Source: a virus. Taken from it: DNA of 29,138 nt. The position numbers and the translations under genes are program-made. The notes beneath the pieces are model-generated. The model searched no databases and was not told where the DNA came from. It saw nothing but the letters and a program-made list of their open reading frames with translations. Location of the stretch: the IMG/VR virus record IMGVR_UViG_3300030107_005327, positions 1 to 29,138 of that record; one strand, written 5' to 3'. This document shows, one piece after another, positions 6,485 to 15,548 of this stretch (the first letter of the stretch is position 1; each line of letters opens with the position of its first letter).

Positions 6485-6802
6485 CTATCCCTCGTATACG
6501 ATGACGTGACAAACGGTGGAACCAGTACCAGAGGCAACCCAGATAGAATGCGTCTGCTTTGATCGTGGTAGGTCGTACCAAAAAGAGGAATCTTTGGGAA
6601 TAGGGTATGCGACCTCTGAAGAGATCACGTTTCCGTCTGTGCCCGAATTGAAGATAATTACCCCATCCGCCCCCACAAACTGGATTTCAACCCGTGTAGC
6701 TTTCCCGGTGATTGAAAACTCTTGCATGGTGTTCGGTGTGCTTGAGAGCGTCACCTTTTTATGGTTCGGTAGGTTTAGTGCATCTGTATCAATTGCGGCC
6801 AT
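6485..6802 (-). CDS. Small virion-associated beta protein, 105 aa
   Basis: This is a hypothetical protein placed between the hub and fibre genes. It begins MAAIDTDALNLPNHKKVTL and shows alternating strands with a central FVGADGVIIFNSGTDG segment, and no membrane helix or catalytic motif. It resembles the 120-aa product of 4544-4906 in length and composition, and both could be small tip or fibre-collar proteins. GGAGGG lies eight bases before ATG 6802. No firm function can be given. Confidence 0.55.
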   Translation of the reverse strand: MAAIDTDALNLPNHKKVTLSSTPNTMQEFSITGKATRVEIQFVGADGVIIFNSGTDGNVISSEVAYPIPKDSSFWYDLPRSKQTHSIWVASGTGSTVCHVIVYEG

Positions 6803-6827
6803 GGGTTTGCCCTCCGGTTTATTTGTA

Positions 6828-8447
6828 TCATACTAAGCGGTCATCGCGTGGCAGATCTTCAAGCCATACCAATCGCAGGCCAATTATTTGCTCTTCGGAC
6901 CATTCAATAGCCTGGACGACACAGATCTTATCCGTGATGTTTAGCCGGCTATCGGTAAACCGAATGTAGGATCCCGCCTCCAGCCAGCCCCATTCGATTG
7001 GTGCTACGTACTCTACCGTGCGTATTGGAAAACCAAAGATCCGAGACCACCAGCTCAACACTGCGTCTACATCATCCGCACGGTAAAAACAGATCGCCTC
7101 TTCTTCTGGTTTTGTCCGGCTTCCGTAGCGCTTGTACGATGTCCTGGCGTAGCTGTTCGAGCTCTCCAGTCGACCGTCTAAGCTCTGCCGTAGCCGCGTC
7201 TCTCCGTCAAAGGCGCTTACCTGATAAGCAATTGAGAAGTTGTTACGGGGCTCTCCGTCAAGATGCTCTACCGTTACTGGGCTGGTTCGCTCCCATTGGT
7301 CCCGCTGCGCATCCACGTTTGCAACCGTGTCGTTCTCTGTAATGTCTTTGTCCCAAACGATTGGGTACATTCCCTCCGCGCCGCTTGCGAGCGATACAGG
7401 CGCATAGGGCAACAGGTTAGCGCGTAGCCACCGCCAGACCTCAGCCGGCTCTGTGATCACTCCGTCAATCTTCATAGCATTGAGCAACGACCCAGCTGTG
7501 CGCGTTCTGCCTCGATCCATATCGATACTAGGCGCATAGTCCAACAGATACTCTATAATCTCGCCCATTCCTCTACGGGGCTCCGTTTGCTCTTCGTTCA
7601 TGACGCCGCCGCCAGTACTGAAGCTGGCGATAAATTCGACACCGTCCAGATCTGCCATTGTTCCAAAGGGAGAAGTAGGGTCGGCATATGGAATGTATGA
7701 GATCAGCCGACCAGAGCCGTCAATGTGTGACTCTACTGCCCTTGTGTATACGGTTGAGACAAAAGCCTTATTAACGACGTTGGCAGTCGTGCCCGGTGTC
7801 ATCTCGTGACCAGCACACAAGAAGCCCTCTGTATCTCCATCAATCGTCACGGCATAAACAGGCGCCGCATAGTTGTAGACAAAATTACCAGAGACAGAAT
7901 CAATGTATTTACCTGGCGTGCCGAATATCCACGGATAAGCCTGACCACGCTGCCAGCTCAACGAATTCGGAAACGTTGTACCGTCGATCACAGCGTCAAC
8001 GGGCGGAATCATAGAGCCGTCGTCAAACAAGTTGGAACGAATAGAGAACCGGAACGGCTCGTAGCTCTCACCGTACTGTGGATCGCGCAGCTCTGTAGAT
8101 GGCAACACGCGACGCCGGTCTTTGTAGTTTGTGCCTTCTACCCATTGTGACAGCTTAGCTGTAGCGCGAGCTGGGTCGAAACCACGCGCGACGAGCTCGG
8201 AAACATCCACGGGAAGAAAGGCACTAACCGACACCGACCGATTGCTCTCGGATGTTGAGAACAGGTCTACAGAGTCGGTGAAAGTTAACGAATCAAGCCC
8301 GCCATCAAAACGCCCGCCACCATCGCCCGCAATGGTTAGCGGCTCTGTACTCAGTCTAAAATGTCCGAAGCTGCCGAAGTCAATTTCAACCAGCAGGTAA
8401 ACCCTGCGGCCTTTCAATTCCTCCATTGAGAACTGGACAACTGGCAC
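6828..8447 (-). CDS. Putative tail hub / tail-tip protein, 539 aa
   Basis: The protein lies between the large tail-tip protein and the fibre genes, where siphoviruses encode the baseplate hub (Tal/gp27-like). The N-terminus (about 1-110) is strand-rich with a repeating D-S-L-T-F pattern as in hub beta-domains. Later come alpha/beta segments (GMGEIIEYLLDYAPSID, about 290-310) and a C-terminal domain ending WSEEQIIGLRLVWLEDLP. No protease or muralytic motif is visible. Start GTG 8447 is supported by GAGG nine bases upstream; an internal ATG at 8426 has no ribosome site. Family membership is inferred from order and fold style. Confidence 0.6.
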   Translation of the reverse strand: MPVVQFSMEELKGRRVYLLVEIDFGSFGHFRLSTEPLTIAGDGGGRFDGGLDSLTFTDSVDLFSTSESNRSVSVSAFLPVDVSELVARGFDPARATAKLSQWVEGTNYKDRRRVLPSTELRDPQYGESYEPFRFSIRSNLFDDGSMIPPVDAVIDGTTFPNSLSWQRGQAYPWIFGTPGKYIDSVSGNFVYNYAAPVYAVTIDGDTEGFLCAGHEMTPGTTANVVNKAFVSTVYTRAVESHIDGSGRLISYIPYADPTSPFGTMADLDGVEFIASFSTGGGVMNEEQTEPRRGMGEIIEYLLDYAPSIDMDRGRTRTAGSLLNAMKIDGVITEPAEVWRWLRANLLPYAPVSLASGAEGMYPIVWDKDITENDTVANVDAQRDQWERTSPVTVEHLDGEPRNNFSIAYQVSAFDGETRLRQSLDGRLESSNSYARTSYKRYGSRTKPEEEAICFYRADDVDAVLSWWSRIFGFPIRTVEYVAPIEWGWLEAGSYIRFTDSRLNITDKICVVQAIEWSEEQIIGLRLVWLEDLPRDDRLV

Positions 8448-8450
8448 CGG

Positions 8451-11400
8451 CTATACCTCTTCTTCTATGCGTAGAGCTGTAACCGTGACAGCCTCACCCT
8501 CACCACCGCCGATCCATTCGTCGCCGATCTGGTTCTCGATTCTGTGACTTGCTGTGACTACTCGGCCATACAAGAAGCGGTGCCTGTCGTAGATAACAGA
8601 AGGGCTGGAGAGTGACGTAGACACCGAGGGCAGAAACACTACAGGCACCACAGAACCCTGCAACCGTGACAATAGACCCTGCACCAGGAACGCCGCGTTT
8701 TCTTTGCTGGCTATGATCTTGTCTGTGTCGTCATTGATTGCGATGTAGTCCGGGCTGGGTGTCGTGTCACCTACCGCCGATATATCCAACGGATCAACCC
8801 ATGAGAACTCAGCTGATCTACGAGCTGGGCCGCGCTCGACCGCTCGCCGTTGTCCGCCTGTAGATGTGAAAAGCTCAGTATTCGGTGAGATCTCGCGAAT
8901 GTGTCCGTTCGAGTACTGCGTTCCAAAGACGGCTACGTGTCCCCAGATAGCTATACCGATCTCCCAATTGCCAGAAACGGTAGTATTGGTAGCTGAGCCA
9001 CCAACACCCGGAACGTCTACTGGGATCTCCAGCTTGATTTTTTGATAGGTCGTGGTCACATCATCGGGCACGTAAACAACGAGATCCTTTGACCAGATCT
9101 GGCCATCACCAGAAGATGGTACACCGTCTGCGCTTGGGTTTCCGTCTACAATCAAAACAGGCGCTTTAGTGTTTCCTGTGTCTTCAAACACTCCGCCAGA
9201 ATTGCTCGTGATCTCGTATAGGCCTGGGGTCTGTGTGTCTCTAAAATTGAACGTACATCCGACCATGTCATTTAGAGCCCACACCTGCTTTCCAATCTGA
9301 TCTGAAGAAACCCCAGTGTGGTAGGCCGTTGCGCTCTTTCCTTTACGAATAAACCTGACTTTTTGCGCCGCATCTATCGTAGCGATTGTGCTCCATGATG
9401 AGCCGTCGTAACCTTTGAGCAATGCGTAACGAAAGTTAATGTCGCCAAGGTACAAAGCACGAGCTCCACCAAGACCATAGGCCGGTGATGTGTCTATGTC
9501 CCAAATTAATTCGGCCGCTGTAGCACGCCCATTTGATTTCCAACCTTTAGCGGGTGACGGCGATACCTCGTGGTGTATTGCTTCAATTGGGTAATCGTGC
9601 CTGGGTATGTGCTCCCATTCGTCACCCTTGACCGCTGGTCCGTCCTTTGCGGCGATCTGTAGCTTGTCCTTCAAGTAGATATGGGCGGGACTGTAGAAGC
9701 GCCCACCCACGTTAGCGGGCGAGCTGTAGTCCATCCAATCGTTCATCCGTGGAACTGCGCAATGATTTAGATCGCCATCATGGGCGCCGGCTTGAATTTT
9801 GTACCATCGACTTTCTGATGTCGTTGGTGCCATGTGTCCCCAAATAAGGGAACAAAACCCGCTGGATGTAACAGGAATCAATTCATCCGATGAAGATTCG
9901 TAAAGCTTGTTCCATGTTCTCTCTACTGCGCTTGCGTCATATTCACGCCACCAAACAGAAACCTTCCGACCGCGCACCAACATTCGGTATTCCCCAAATT
10001 TGCTTGCATCGCTAAACGTCAAGATCTCGGTGTGCTTGTCGGTGTCTGCAAGACCATCACGAACGGTCACCCGTGTGTTGTCTCCTTCTTGCTTGAATGT
10101 GAGTACAGCTACAGTCTTTTCGTCTTCGTTTCCGTTCTGAAGTCTGCACGCAATATCATGTCCACTCTGGGATCCGCCGCTAATGACCTCGACCGCAAAT
10201 TCTACGTATGAGATCATGGGCCCGCCCCAGTTGCCAAGTTCGGTGCGCGTGTTTCTTGTTTCGGTGTGGTTCAGCTCAGCAACTTCATAGTACGCCTCAC
10301 CAGATGCCGTGGTGATTTGATGGTAGGGCATGATCCCGTTGAGATCATTTTTTGTTGTAGGCACTCCAGCGGTGCCCTTGACCCACGCTCCTACCATGTC
10401 GTCTGGCTCAATGAATGGAAAGTAATGCTTACCGTATGTGCCTCTGTCGGCCATGGATATAGCAGCGTCCAAACTTCCAATTGTTAGGTTGGTGTACCCG
10501 CCGAGATACATACAACTCACGTTATTGTCTGGATCGCCTTCGGCGTACACATTCATGGTGCTCGCCTGGCCCAAATGCCTACAGACCATGACAAGGCGAC
10601 CGCGCTGCCAAGTGATAGAAACATTTCTCAAACAGTCTCTTGTGTTTGCTAAGCCTGAGCTGGGCTCATCAAAAAATCTGGAGCTGTATATTATGCCGTC
10701 TTTTCTTACTTGGTTGTCTCCCCATTCTCCGCCGACCAGCTCCCACGTCGATCCGTTGTCACCACTGAAAAAGATACAGGCCGTGTTGCGGGTGTAGGTC
10801 TTACTCTCGTGACCGTGACGCACACCAACCATGTACATAGACCCATCAGGCACAGCACAGATTGCCAGATCGACGCGCCCGATAGCGTTACCGTCGGTCG
10901 AATTCATCGCTTCTGCAAATGCTGATCCATAGTATGGATTGACGACGTTTTGAGAAGACCTAGAGAGCGGCGTGTATGCAGAACCCAGAAACGCAACATA
11001 AGGAAAGGCGCCAGCTGCGCCGCCGTTGTCCACATAGGAAACAACGAACTTTCCACCAGACACTGCTATGTCATAGTTCGCAGTGCTGTTTGCTTCTCGT
11101 ACGTTTTTCTCGACAAGCGTAAACGAGGCGCCCAATGAGGACGAAGCAAACTGCAGGTAGACGTTCCCAGGATTAGTGCCGGCCGATCCTTGCGCAGAGC
11201 TGGAGCCCGTATCAAACGCGCTGGACAGCATCAGGATCTGACCGTCTTTGTATTCTGCTTTGAGTTTGCCCGGATAATATCGCCCGTTCGTATCGGTTCT
11301 CGTGTCCACCAATTGAGACAGAGGCTCTATTAAACAGAAGTTCTGGTAGACCGCCCACGAGGCGCCGCTATCATCTGAGAAGACAGCTTGGATTTGCCAG

Positions 11401-12083
11401 TGTTTGATCGAGGTTAGAGAGGTTGTACCTGTAAACTCTTCGGCCGTCTGTATCCAATAGAAGCAGAGAATACGTCCGGACGGCAACACAACCAACGCCG
11501 GGCCGGGCTCTACGCCCGCCTCTACTGGATCGCCGTATGATCCGTCCACTAACCGAGCTCCACCAACGCGAGACATCCCAGGCTCTGTGAAGTATGGCGG
11601 CGATACCTCTGTCCATGTCGTAGCATCTACCTTTTTATAGAAAATGGTAATGTGTCCAGCTGATGTCGACTTATTCGACGCGATTACAATGGTGTCGTCA
11701 AGCGCTGTGCAGATGTCGAAGTTGACATGATGGTTTCCAGATGTGCCGGTGTGGACCCGCTCCATCCCATTGATTGTGTGCGGCGGTTCCCATCCATAGT
11801 ACTTGTAGCTATTAGCCGCCGATGTGCCGTGGTACAGAAACGTCCCACCGAGATCTTCAGGGTATCCGCTGTTTTGTGTGTAGATGGTGTACTTAGCGTC
11901 GCTGTTCGTTTCTCCGCTTGTCTCGAGAATCATGTCGCTATTGTCTTTTGCAACAGGCACACCCGGCCGTGGCGTGTTCTCTGTAAAGACGCTGTTTGTG
12001 TCGTCAAAACCCGTAGCAAAATTGAAACGCGGATCGGGTATCAATAGGCCTCTAAAGTGGCTCTGTGATTTGTTCGATCCCAT
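8451..12083 (-). CDS. Giant tail-tip protein with sialidase-like (Asp-box) propeller, 1210 aa
   Basis: This is the largest gene, directly after the tape measure, where a short distal-tail protein is usual. Two Asp boxes (S-x-D-x-G-x-x-W), at residues 236-243 and 440-447, sit in a strand-rich region (about 60-500) typical of sialidase/BNR beta-propellers. Residues about 600-790 look like a lectin-type beta sandwich. The C-terminal 200 residues (from VDPLDISAVG) are likely the tail-attachment domain. Whether the propeller is a glycosidase or a binding module cannot be told; the arginine triad of sialidases is not verified. AGGAG precedes ATG 12083, one base after the tape-measure stop. Confidence 0.7.
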   Translation of the reverse strand: MGSNKSQSHFRGLLIPDPRFNFATGFDDTNSVFTENTPRPGVPVAKDNSDMILETSGETNSDAKYTIYTQNSGYPEDLGGTFLYHGTSAANSYKYYGWEPPHTINGMERVHTGTSGNHHVNFDICTALDDTIVIASNKSTSAGHITIFYKKVDATTWTEVSPPYFTEPGMSRVGGARLVDGSYGDPVEAGVEPGPALVVLPSGRILCFYWIQTAEEFTGTTSLTSIKHWQIQAVFSDDSGASWAVYQNFCLIEPLSQLVDTRTDTNGRYYPGKLKAEYKDGQILMLSSAFDTGSSSAQGSAGTNPGNVYLQFASSSLGASFTLVEKNVREANSTANYDIAVSGGKFVVSYVDNGGAAGAFPYVAFLGSAYTPLSRSSQNVVNPYYGSAFAEAMNSTDGNAIGRVDLAICAVPDGSMYMVGVRHGHESKTYTRNTACIFFSGDNGSTWELVGGEWGDNQVRKDGIIYSSRFFDEPSSGLANTRDCLRNVSITWQRGRLVMVCRHLGQASTMNVYAEGDPDNNVSCMYLGGYTNLTIGSLDAAISMADRGTYGKHYFPFIEPDDMVGAWVKGTAGVPTTKNDLNGIMPYHQITTASGEAYYEVAELNHTETRNTRTELGNWGGPMISYVEFAVEVISGGSQSGHDIACRLQNGNEDEKTVAVLTFKQEGDNTRVTVRDGLADTDKHTEILTFSDASKFGEYRMLVRGRKVSVWWREYDASAVERTWNKLYESSSDELIPVTSSGFCSLIWGHMAPTTSESRWYKIQAGAHDGDLNHCAVPRMNDWMDYSSPANVGGRFYSPAHIYLKDKLQIAAKDGPAVKGDEWEHIPRHDYPIEAIHHEVSPSPAKGWKSNGRATAAELIWDIDTSPAYGLGGARALYLGDINFRYALLKGYDGSSWSTIATIDAAQKVRFIRKGKSATAYHTGVSSDQIGKQVWALNDMVGCTFNFRDTQTPGLYEITSNSGGVFEDTGNTKAPVLIVDGNPSADGVPSSGDGQIWSKDLVVYVPDDVTTTYQKIKLEIPVDVPGVGGSATNTTVSGNWEIGIAIWGHVAVFGTQYSNGHIREISPNTELFTSTGGQRRAVERGPARRSAEFSWVDPLDISAVGDTTPSPDYIAINDDTDKIIASKENAAFLVQGLLSRLQGSVVPVVFLPSVSTSLSSPSVIYDRHRFLYGRVVTASHRIENQIGDEWIGGGEGEAVTVTALRIEEEV

Positions 12084-12084
12084 C

Positions 12085-13953
12085 TTATACTCTCCTGTGG
12101 CCTACTTTGATCTTTCTGTCCTGCTCTCTGCCTAACGGGCCGCTGGTCCTGACGTTATCACGTATAAACCGCGAGAATACTCTGTGTTCGTATTGGAATG
12201 TAACAGCGCCGCCCCTGCCTGGGCTTATGCCGGCGTTGGCTCTCTCAATGTTGCTTCTACCTATGAGCTCAGCACCAAGCGGTGTAGAGACAGCCTCACC
12301 GCCTCGTAGCGTTGCATTCATTTCGTTCACACCTGATGGTGCTCGGACTAAGCCCGTACCGCTGTGAAACGATGGTTTCTGTGCGTTGATCTGCGCCATA
12401 GACGCCGCGTACTGTGCAGAAGCTGCGCCGCCTACCAGTATGGCCTCTGCAACGTTTCCGCGCTTCCAGGCAGCGATCATTGCTTCGCCCCACGACATTG
12501 TAGCTGCTGCCATAGACAGACCTTTTTGTGTACGGAACGCTTTCATAGCTGCGCGCCTGTCTGTCTTCGACATGTTCTCTGCTGATATTCCGTGTAGCGT
12601 TGCGACAGACGAGAACAGGCTCGATGATGCAGACAACATAGATTGCACGTTTTGTATGTGCTGCTCGCGCTCTCGTGTTGCTCGCTCTTCTTTTCTCTTT
12701 GCGTTCTCTGCATCCAATGCATCGAGCTCGCGCATAGCCTGGATACTGCGGTTGTGTGAGGCCTCATTTGCTGCGTCTTGGATCGCTTGGTTGTCTTCGT
12801 GTCTACTCGCCAGCTCGTTGATTGATTCGATCTCGCGTTGATACGAATGCAAGATCCTGTGCCGTTCGTTGAGCTGGCTAACAAATGCCGCTTCGCTTTT
12901 TTCCTGCAGAGCTGCAAGCGCTCCAGCTGTTGCGTTTAACGCTTCCTCTTTCTGCCGCTCTTCGTTCGTGCCGTCTTTGGTGGATTTATTGCGCTTGTCT
13001 TGCGCGTCCTTCGTTCGTTTCAGAGCGTCGGTGTATTTCTCTTCTGCAAAGTTGAGGTTTGTTAGCGCATTGTCTGCAACCCTTAACTGTTGTTCAAGCG
13101 CCTCAAGCTTAGCTGTCTCTCCGGCTGTTGCTTCTTGTAGATCTTTAGCCGCTTGGGTGCCGGCCGCATGAGCGGACACCAGAAGCGACGTAGACAATTG
13201 GGCTTCCTTAGTTTGCCGTGTAGATTCTTTCTGTGCGTCGATCTTGTCCTTGATCGCTCTGCGTTCCGCTTCTAATGCTTCGCGACGTGCACCGAACAAT
13301 TCGTCTGATTTCTGTGCAATCGCCATAGCGTCAAGCGCTGCCGCTGCCGCGTCTACTTGTGCCTGGGTTGCCTTGCCTGTTGCTTTTGCCGCTTGGAGTT
13401 CCGCGTGAGCTGCAATCAATACAGCTTCTTTGACCTTGTGCGCCATACCTGCGACGCTTTCAAGGCGATCACGTTGCTCTTCAAGCGCTTCATTGGCTGC
13501 ATCTAAATCAGATCGGATAGAAAGATAAGCAGCACCGAGTGCAGCTATGGCTACACCAACGGGACCTAAAATGGCAAACAGTCGGCTTCCGCCTCTACTG
13601 GCAGCCTCAACACCGGTCGCAAGATCCCCAAGCGCTCGCACGGCGGCGCCTGCACGTGGAGAAACAACTGCAATAGAAGTAGCAAGACCACCCATGATTG
13701 ACGCTGTCTCGCCAGCCTGGTCTTTTAGTTCGTCTAAGCTGCCCGTGAATTGCTGATTATTGTTGGCCGCTTGCTGTGTCGTTGCGCCTGTATTTTGTAC
13801 GCTCTTGCTCAACCCGTCCAACCCTTTTCGGGTTTTGTTGGTCATGCCTTGCACGCCGCTTGCTACGCCATCGAGGTTCTTTTCTACCTTCTTGAGCTCT
13901 GCACGGAGCTCGGAGCTGTCACCTGTAAACTTAAATCTTACGTCACCCGCCAT
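12085..13953 (-). CDS. Tail tape measure protein, 622 aa
   Basis: This protein sets tail length and is threaded through the tail tube. It is long and mostly helical, with an N-terminal coiled region (LRAELKKVEKNL), a hydrophobic membrane-like section at about residues 85-150 (MGGLATSIAVV...ILGPVGVAIAALGAAYL), a long Ala/Glu/Lys/Gln coiled coil (150-430) and a Gly/Ala-rich C-terminal segment (GGAASAQYAASMAQI). With the usual 0.15 nm per residue, the tail would be roughly 90 nm, short to medium. It overlaps the upstream chaperone frame by 11 bases, as is usual for this gene pair. Confidence 0.9.
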   Translation of the reverse strand: MAGDVRFKFTGDSSELRAELKKVEKNLDGVASGVQGMTNKTRKGLDGLSKSVQNTGATTQQAANNNQQFTGSLDELKDQAGETASIMGGLATSIAVVSPRAGAAVRALGDLATGVEAASRGGSRLFAILGPVGVAIAALGAAYLSIRSDLDAANEALEEQRDRLESVAGMAHKVKEAVLIAAHAELQAAKATGKATQAQVDAAAAALDAMAIAQKSDELFGARREALEAERRAIKDKIDAQKESTRQTKEAQLSTSLLVSAHAAGTQAAKDLQEATAGETAKLEALEQQLRVADNALTNLNFAEEKYTDALKRTKDAQDKRNKSTKDGTNEERQKEEALNATAGALAALQEKSEAAFVSQLNERHRILHSYQREIESINELASRHEDNQAIQDAANEASHNRSIQAMRELDALDAENAKRKEERATREREQHIQNVQSMLSASSSLFSSVATLHGISAENMSKTDRRAAMKAFRTQKGLSMAAATMSWGEAMIAAWKRGNVAEAILVGGAASAQYAASMAQINAQKPSFHSGTGLVRAPSGVNEMNATLRGGEAVSTPLGAELIGRSNIERANAGISPGRGGAVTFQYEHRVFSRFIRDNVRTSGPLGREQDRKIKVGHRRV

Positions 13954-14155
13954 CTGTTACCGCTCCGCTTCGTGTTGCCTTGTGTTTTATTCTATCTAAT
14001 CGGGCCCGCTTTGCCTTGTGTTGGCGTTCCTGGGCTCGCTTGGGTGTCTCAATGGACATTCGATAGTCAGCAATCAGAGCGATTTGTGTGGGTCTTGGTA
14101 GGCTGTACAGCCATCCGGGCTCGCGGTTCCAGCGCCGTTCGATCTCTAAGATCAT
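13943..14155 (-). CDS. Tail assembly chaperone, second (frameshift) part, 70 aa
   Basis: The frame lies between the first chaperone gene and the tape measure, like lambda T. It contains RWNREPGWLYSLPRPTQIALIADYRMS (residues 8-34 region), the W-x-x-x-P-x-x-x-x-x-A-x-x-x-Y pattern common to GT-type extensions. It can be reached by -1 frameshifting from the upstream gene at 14163-14170, or by its own ATG at 14155, which overlaps the upstream stop as ATGA. In the frameshift reading the product is a C-terminal extension of the 128-aa protein and has no independent existence. Confidence 0.75.
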   Translation of the reverse strand: MILEIERRWNREPGWLYSLPRPTQIALIADYRMSIETPKRAQERQHKAKRARLDRIKHKATRSGAVTDGG

Positions 14156-14538
14156 GCGGTCTGTTTTTCCGATCCCGGTTCTGTAAAATCCTCAGCTTTC
14201 AAGACCTCGATCTCGGTTGGTATGGCGCCGAATAGGTGAGACATCAGCACGCCGCCCGCCTCATACACGGTCGACATTGCGGCGCCTTCTTTGTACAGCC
14301 AATCAAGCACGACCCCACCGTACCCAATTGGATCGGCGGCTGTCGTATCGTATAGCGGCGGCTTCTTGTCGTTGCCCTTACGGTCCCAACACACACCGAT
14401 CGCAGCTGCACACAGTCGTGCAAGCTTGGCGCGTGTCGCGGTTTCGTTCCACTCTGCACACAAATCAGAAACAACTGAGAACGATGCAGGCTGCACGCAC
14501 TGCACGGTTCCCAGTTTACCCAGTTCTATCGCTTCCAT
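14152..14538 (-). CDS. Tail assembly chaperone, first part (gpG-like), 128 aa
   Basis: The gene follows the tail-tube gene and precedes the tape measure, as for lambda G. The product would coat the tape measure during tail assembly and is not expected in the virion. It begins MEAIELGKLG, has an Ala-rich helix around residues 30-52 (WNETATRAKLARLCAAAIGVCW) and ends FTEPGSEKQTA. A run GGAAAAAC near its 3' end could allow a -1 shift into the 70-aa frame. It has no strong sequence signature; the call relies on order, size and overlap. Confidence 0.75.
   Translation of the reverse strand: MEAIELGKLGTVQCVQPASFSVVSDLCAEWNETATRAKLARLCAAAIGVCWDRKGNDKKPPLYDTTAADPIGYGGVVLDWLYKEGAAMSTVYEAGGVLMSHLFGAIPTEIEVLKAEDFTEPGSEKQTA
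14163..14170 (-). promoter_or_regulatory. Probable -1 ribosomal frameshift site (GGAAAAAC)
   Basis: The zero-frame codons are TCG GAA AAA CAG. A one-base slip back gives GGA AAA in the -1 frame, which is open through the ATG of the 70-aa frame. The heptamer is not perfectly canonical, because the first tRNA must re-pair with a G-U wobble. It lies nine bases before the zero-frame stop. The matching gene order in lambda-like phages supports it. Confidence 0.5.
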
Positions 14539-14559
14539 CTTATCCCCTTAAATGGTTGA

Positions 14560-15051
14560 CTACGATGCCTCTGTGCGTGTCCGTGTGCCGTATACTTCGC
14601 CGGTAACGTCGATCTTGTTTCCGTCTTTGCCTTCGCCAAAACCCCACGTGAGAAAGCACTTGGTGAGGGTAAGTTGGTGATCGCCACTGTCGCCGTGCCC
14701 AGTGCCCTCGTATTCAACTTCGAGGTTCAGTAGGTATTGCTCGAAGCCCGTGCCGCCGGTAGACGCCCAAGCTGAAGCCGCTCCAGTCTTGTCGATTACA
14801 TCACAGATCGTCAAAGCGGAGGCGTCCGTAAAATCACGCATATAGGTCGAGAATTGGAAGGAGGCCACTGCTTCATCTCCCTTTCTCAGGCCTACGATGG
14901 AGCCTCTATCGCGCATGACAATACGCTCTGTTTTGTCGTCTGAAAACGAAAAGTCGCCGTCTTCAAAATCTACTGTGAACGAAGAACCGGCATTCTCTGT
15001 GATGGTTATTTTCCCATCGATGCTGGTCTTTACTACGTTGGAAACTGCCAT
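14560..15051 (-). CDS. Major tail tube protein, 163 aa
   Basis: The protein polymerises into the tail tube. It starts MAVSNVVKTSIDGKITI, is strand-rich, and contains the DFEDGDFSFSDDKTERIVMRDRG segment and a beta-meander (LNLEVEYEGTG...LTLTKCFLTWGFGEGKDGNKIDVTGEVYG) typical of HK97/lambda-type tube proteins with their characteristic EGKDGN loop. The length is usual for the family. It lies between the gp10-like genes and the chaperone pair, the conserved siphovirus position. The call is from order and strand pattern, without a database match. Confidence 0.75.
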   Translation of the reverse strand: MAVSNVVKTSIDGKITITENAGSSFTVDFEDGDFSFSDDKTERIVMRDRGSIVGLRKGDEAVASFQFSTYMRDFTDASALTICDVIDKTGAASAWASTGGTGFEQYLLNLEVEYEGTGHGDSGDHQLTLTKCFLTWGFGEGKDGNKIDVTGEVYGTRTRTEAS

Positions 15052-15053
15052 TT

Positions 15054-15548
15054 CTATACCTCGATATCAAGACTGGTTTTGGTGCTGGTTTTGTTTCTGC
15101 GGACCTTTTTCGCCGGGCCTGGCGTATCCATATTTTTGCCGATCTCAGATTCCAGATCCTCGATCAACGCTGGCACAAATGATTGTAACAGGTTTCTCTG
15201 CACTACCTTGTACTCTTCTACTGTAGAACCGGAGCGCTTCACATATCCAGAATATGGTTTATTTCCGCCTCTCCCGTTTTTGGATGGGTAGCTGCGTGCT
15301 TCGTTTTCAATAATGATCTCGCGCATGCCTTCTGTGGTTTGCTCGTAGCCTGTCCAAGCCTCACGGCTCCGCCCCTGTCTGTCCGATGGGATCCCTTTGT
15401 ATTGCCATCCGGTCCACATACTATCAATGTGGATCATCATCTTCTTTCGGTGTTTCTGCATTACTTCAGACTCGGACGCAGACAATTGACGGTCAAGATC
15501 TTTACCGTCAAATGCAATTGTGATCTCTACGTCTACGGAATCAGCCAC
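15054..15548 (-). CDS. HK97 gp10-like / minor tail completion protein, 164 aa
   Basis: The product begins VADSVDVEITIAFDG and has a helical region (SASESEVMQKHRKKMMIHIDSM) followed by the IIIENEARSYPSKNGRGGNKPYSGYV block, which resembles the N-A-x-x-Y-A/S-x-Y-V pattern of HK97 gp10 and lambda Z-type neck proteins. The start is GTG 15548 with GAGGGG upstream; the longer TTG frame at 15563 runs through that ribosome site. It overlaps the stop of the preceding, also gp10-like, gene by eight bases. Two consecutive proteins of this type suggest duplication or division of labour at the neck. Confidence 0.6.
   Translation of the reverse strand: MADSVDVEITIAFDGKDLDRQLSASESEVMQKHRKKMMIHIDSMWTGWQYKGIPSDRQGRSREAWTGYEQTTEGMREIIIENEARSYPSKNGRGGNKPYSGYVKRSGSTVEEYKVVQRNLLQSFVPALIEDLESEIGKNMDTPGPAKKVRRNKTSTKTSLDIEV

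Noticed and set aside
5898-6509. 203-aa plus-strand open frame
   Set aside because: It mirrors the low-complexity tail-fibre gene on the other strand; its Ser/Val/Pro-rich content is an antisense artefact.
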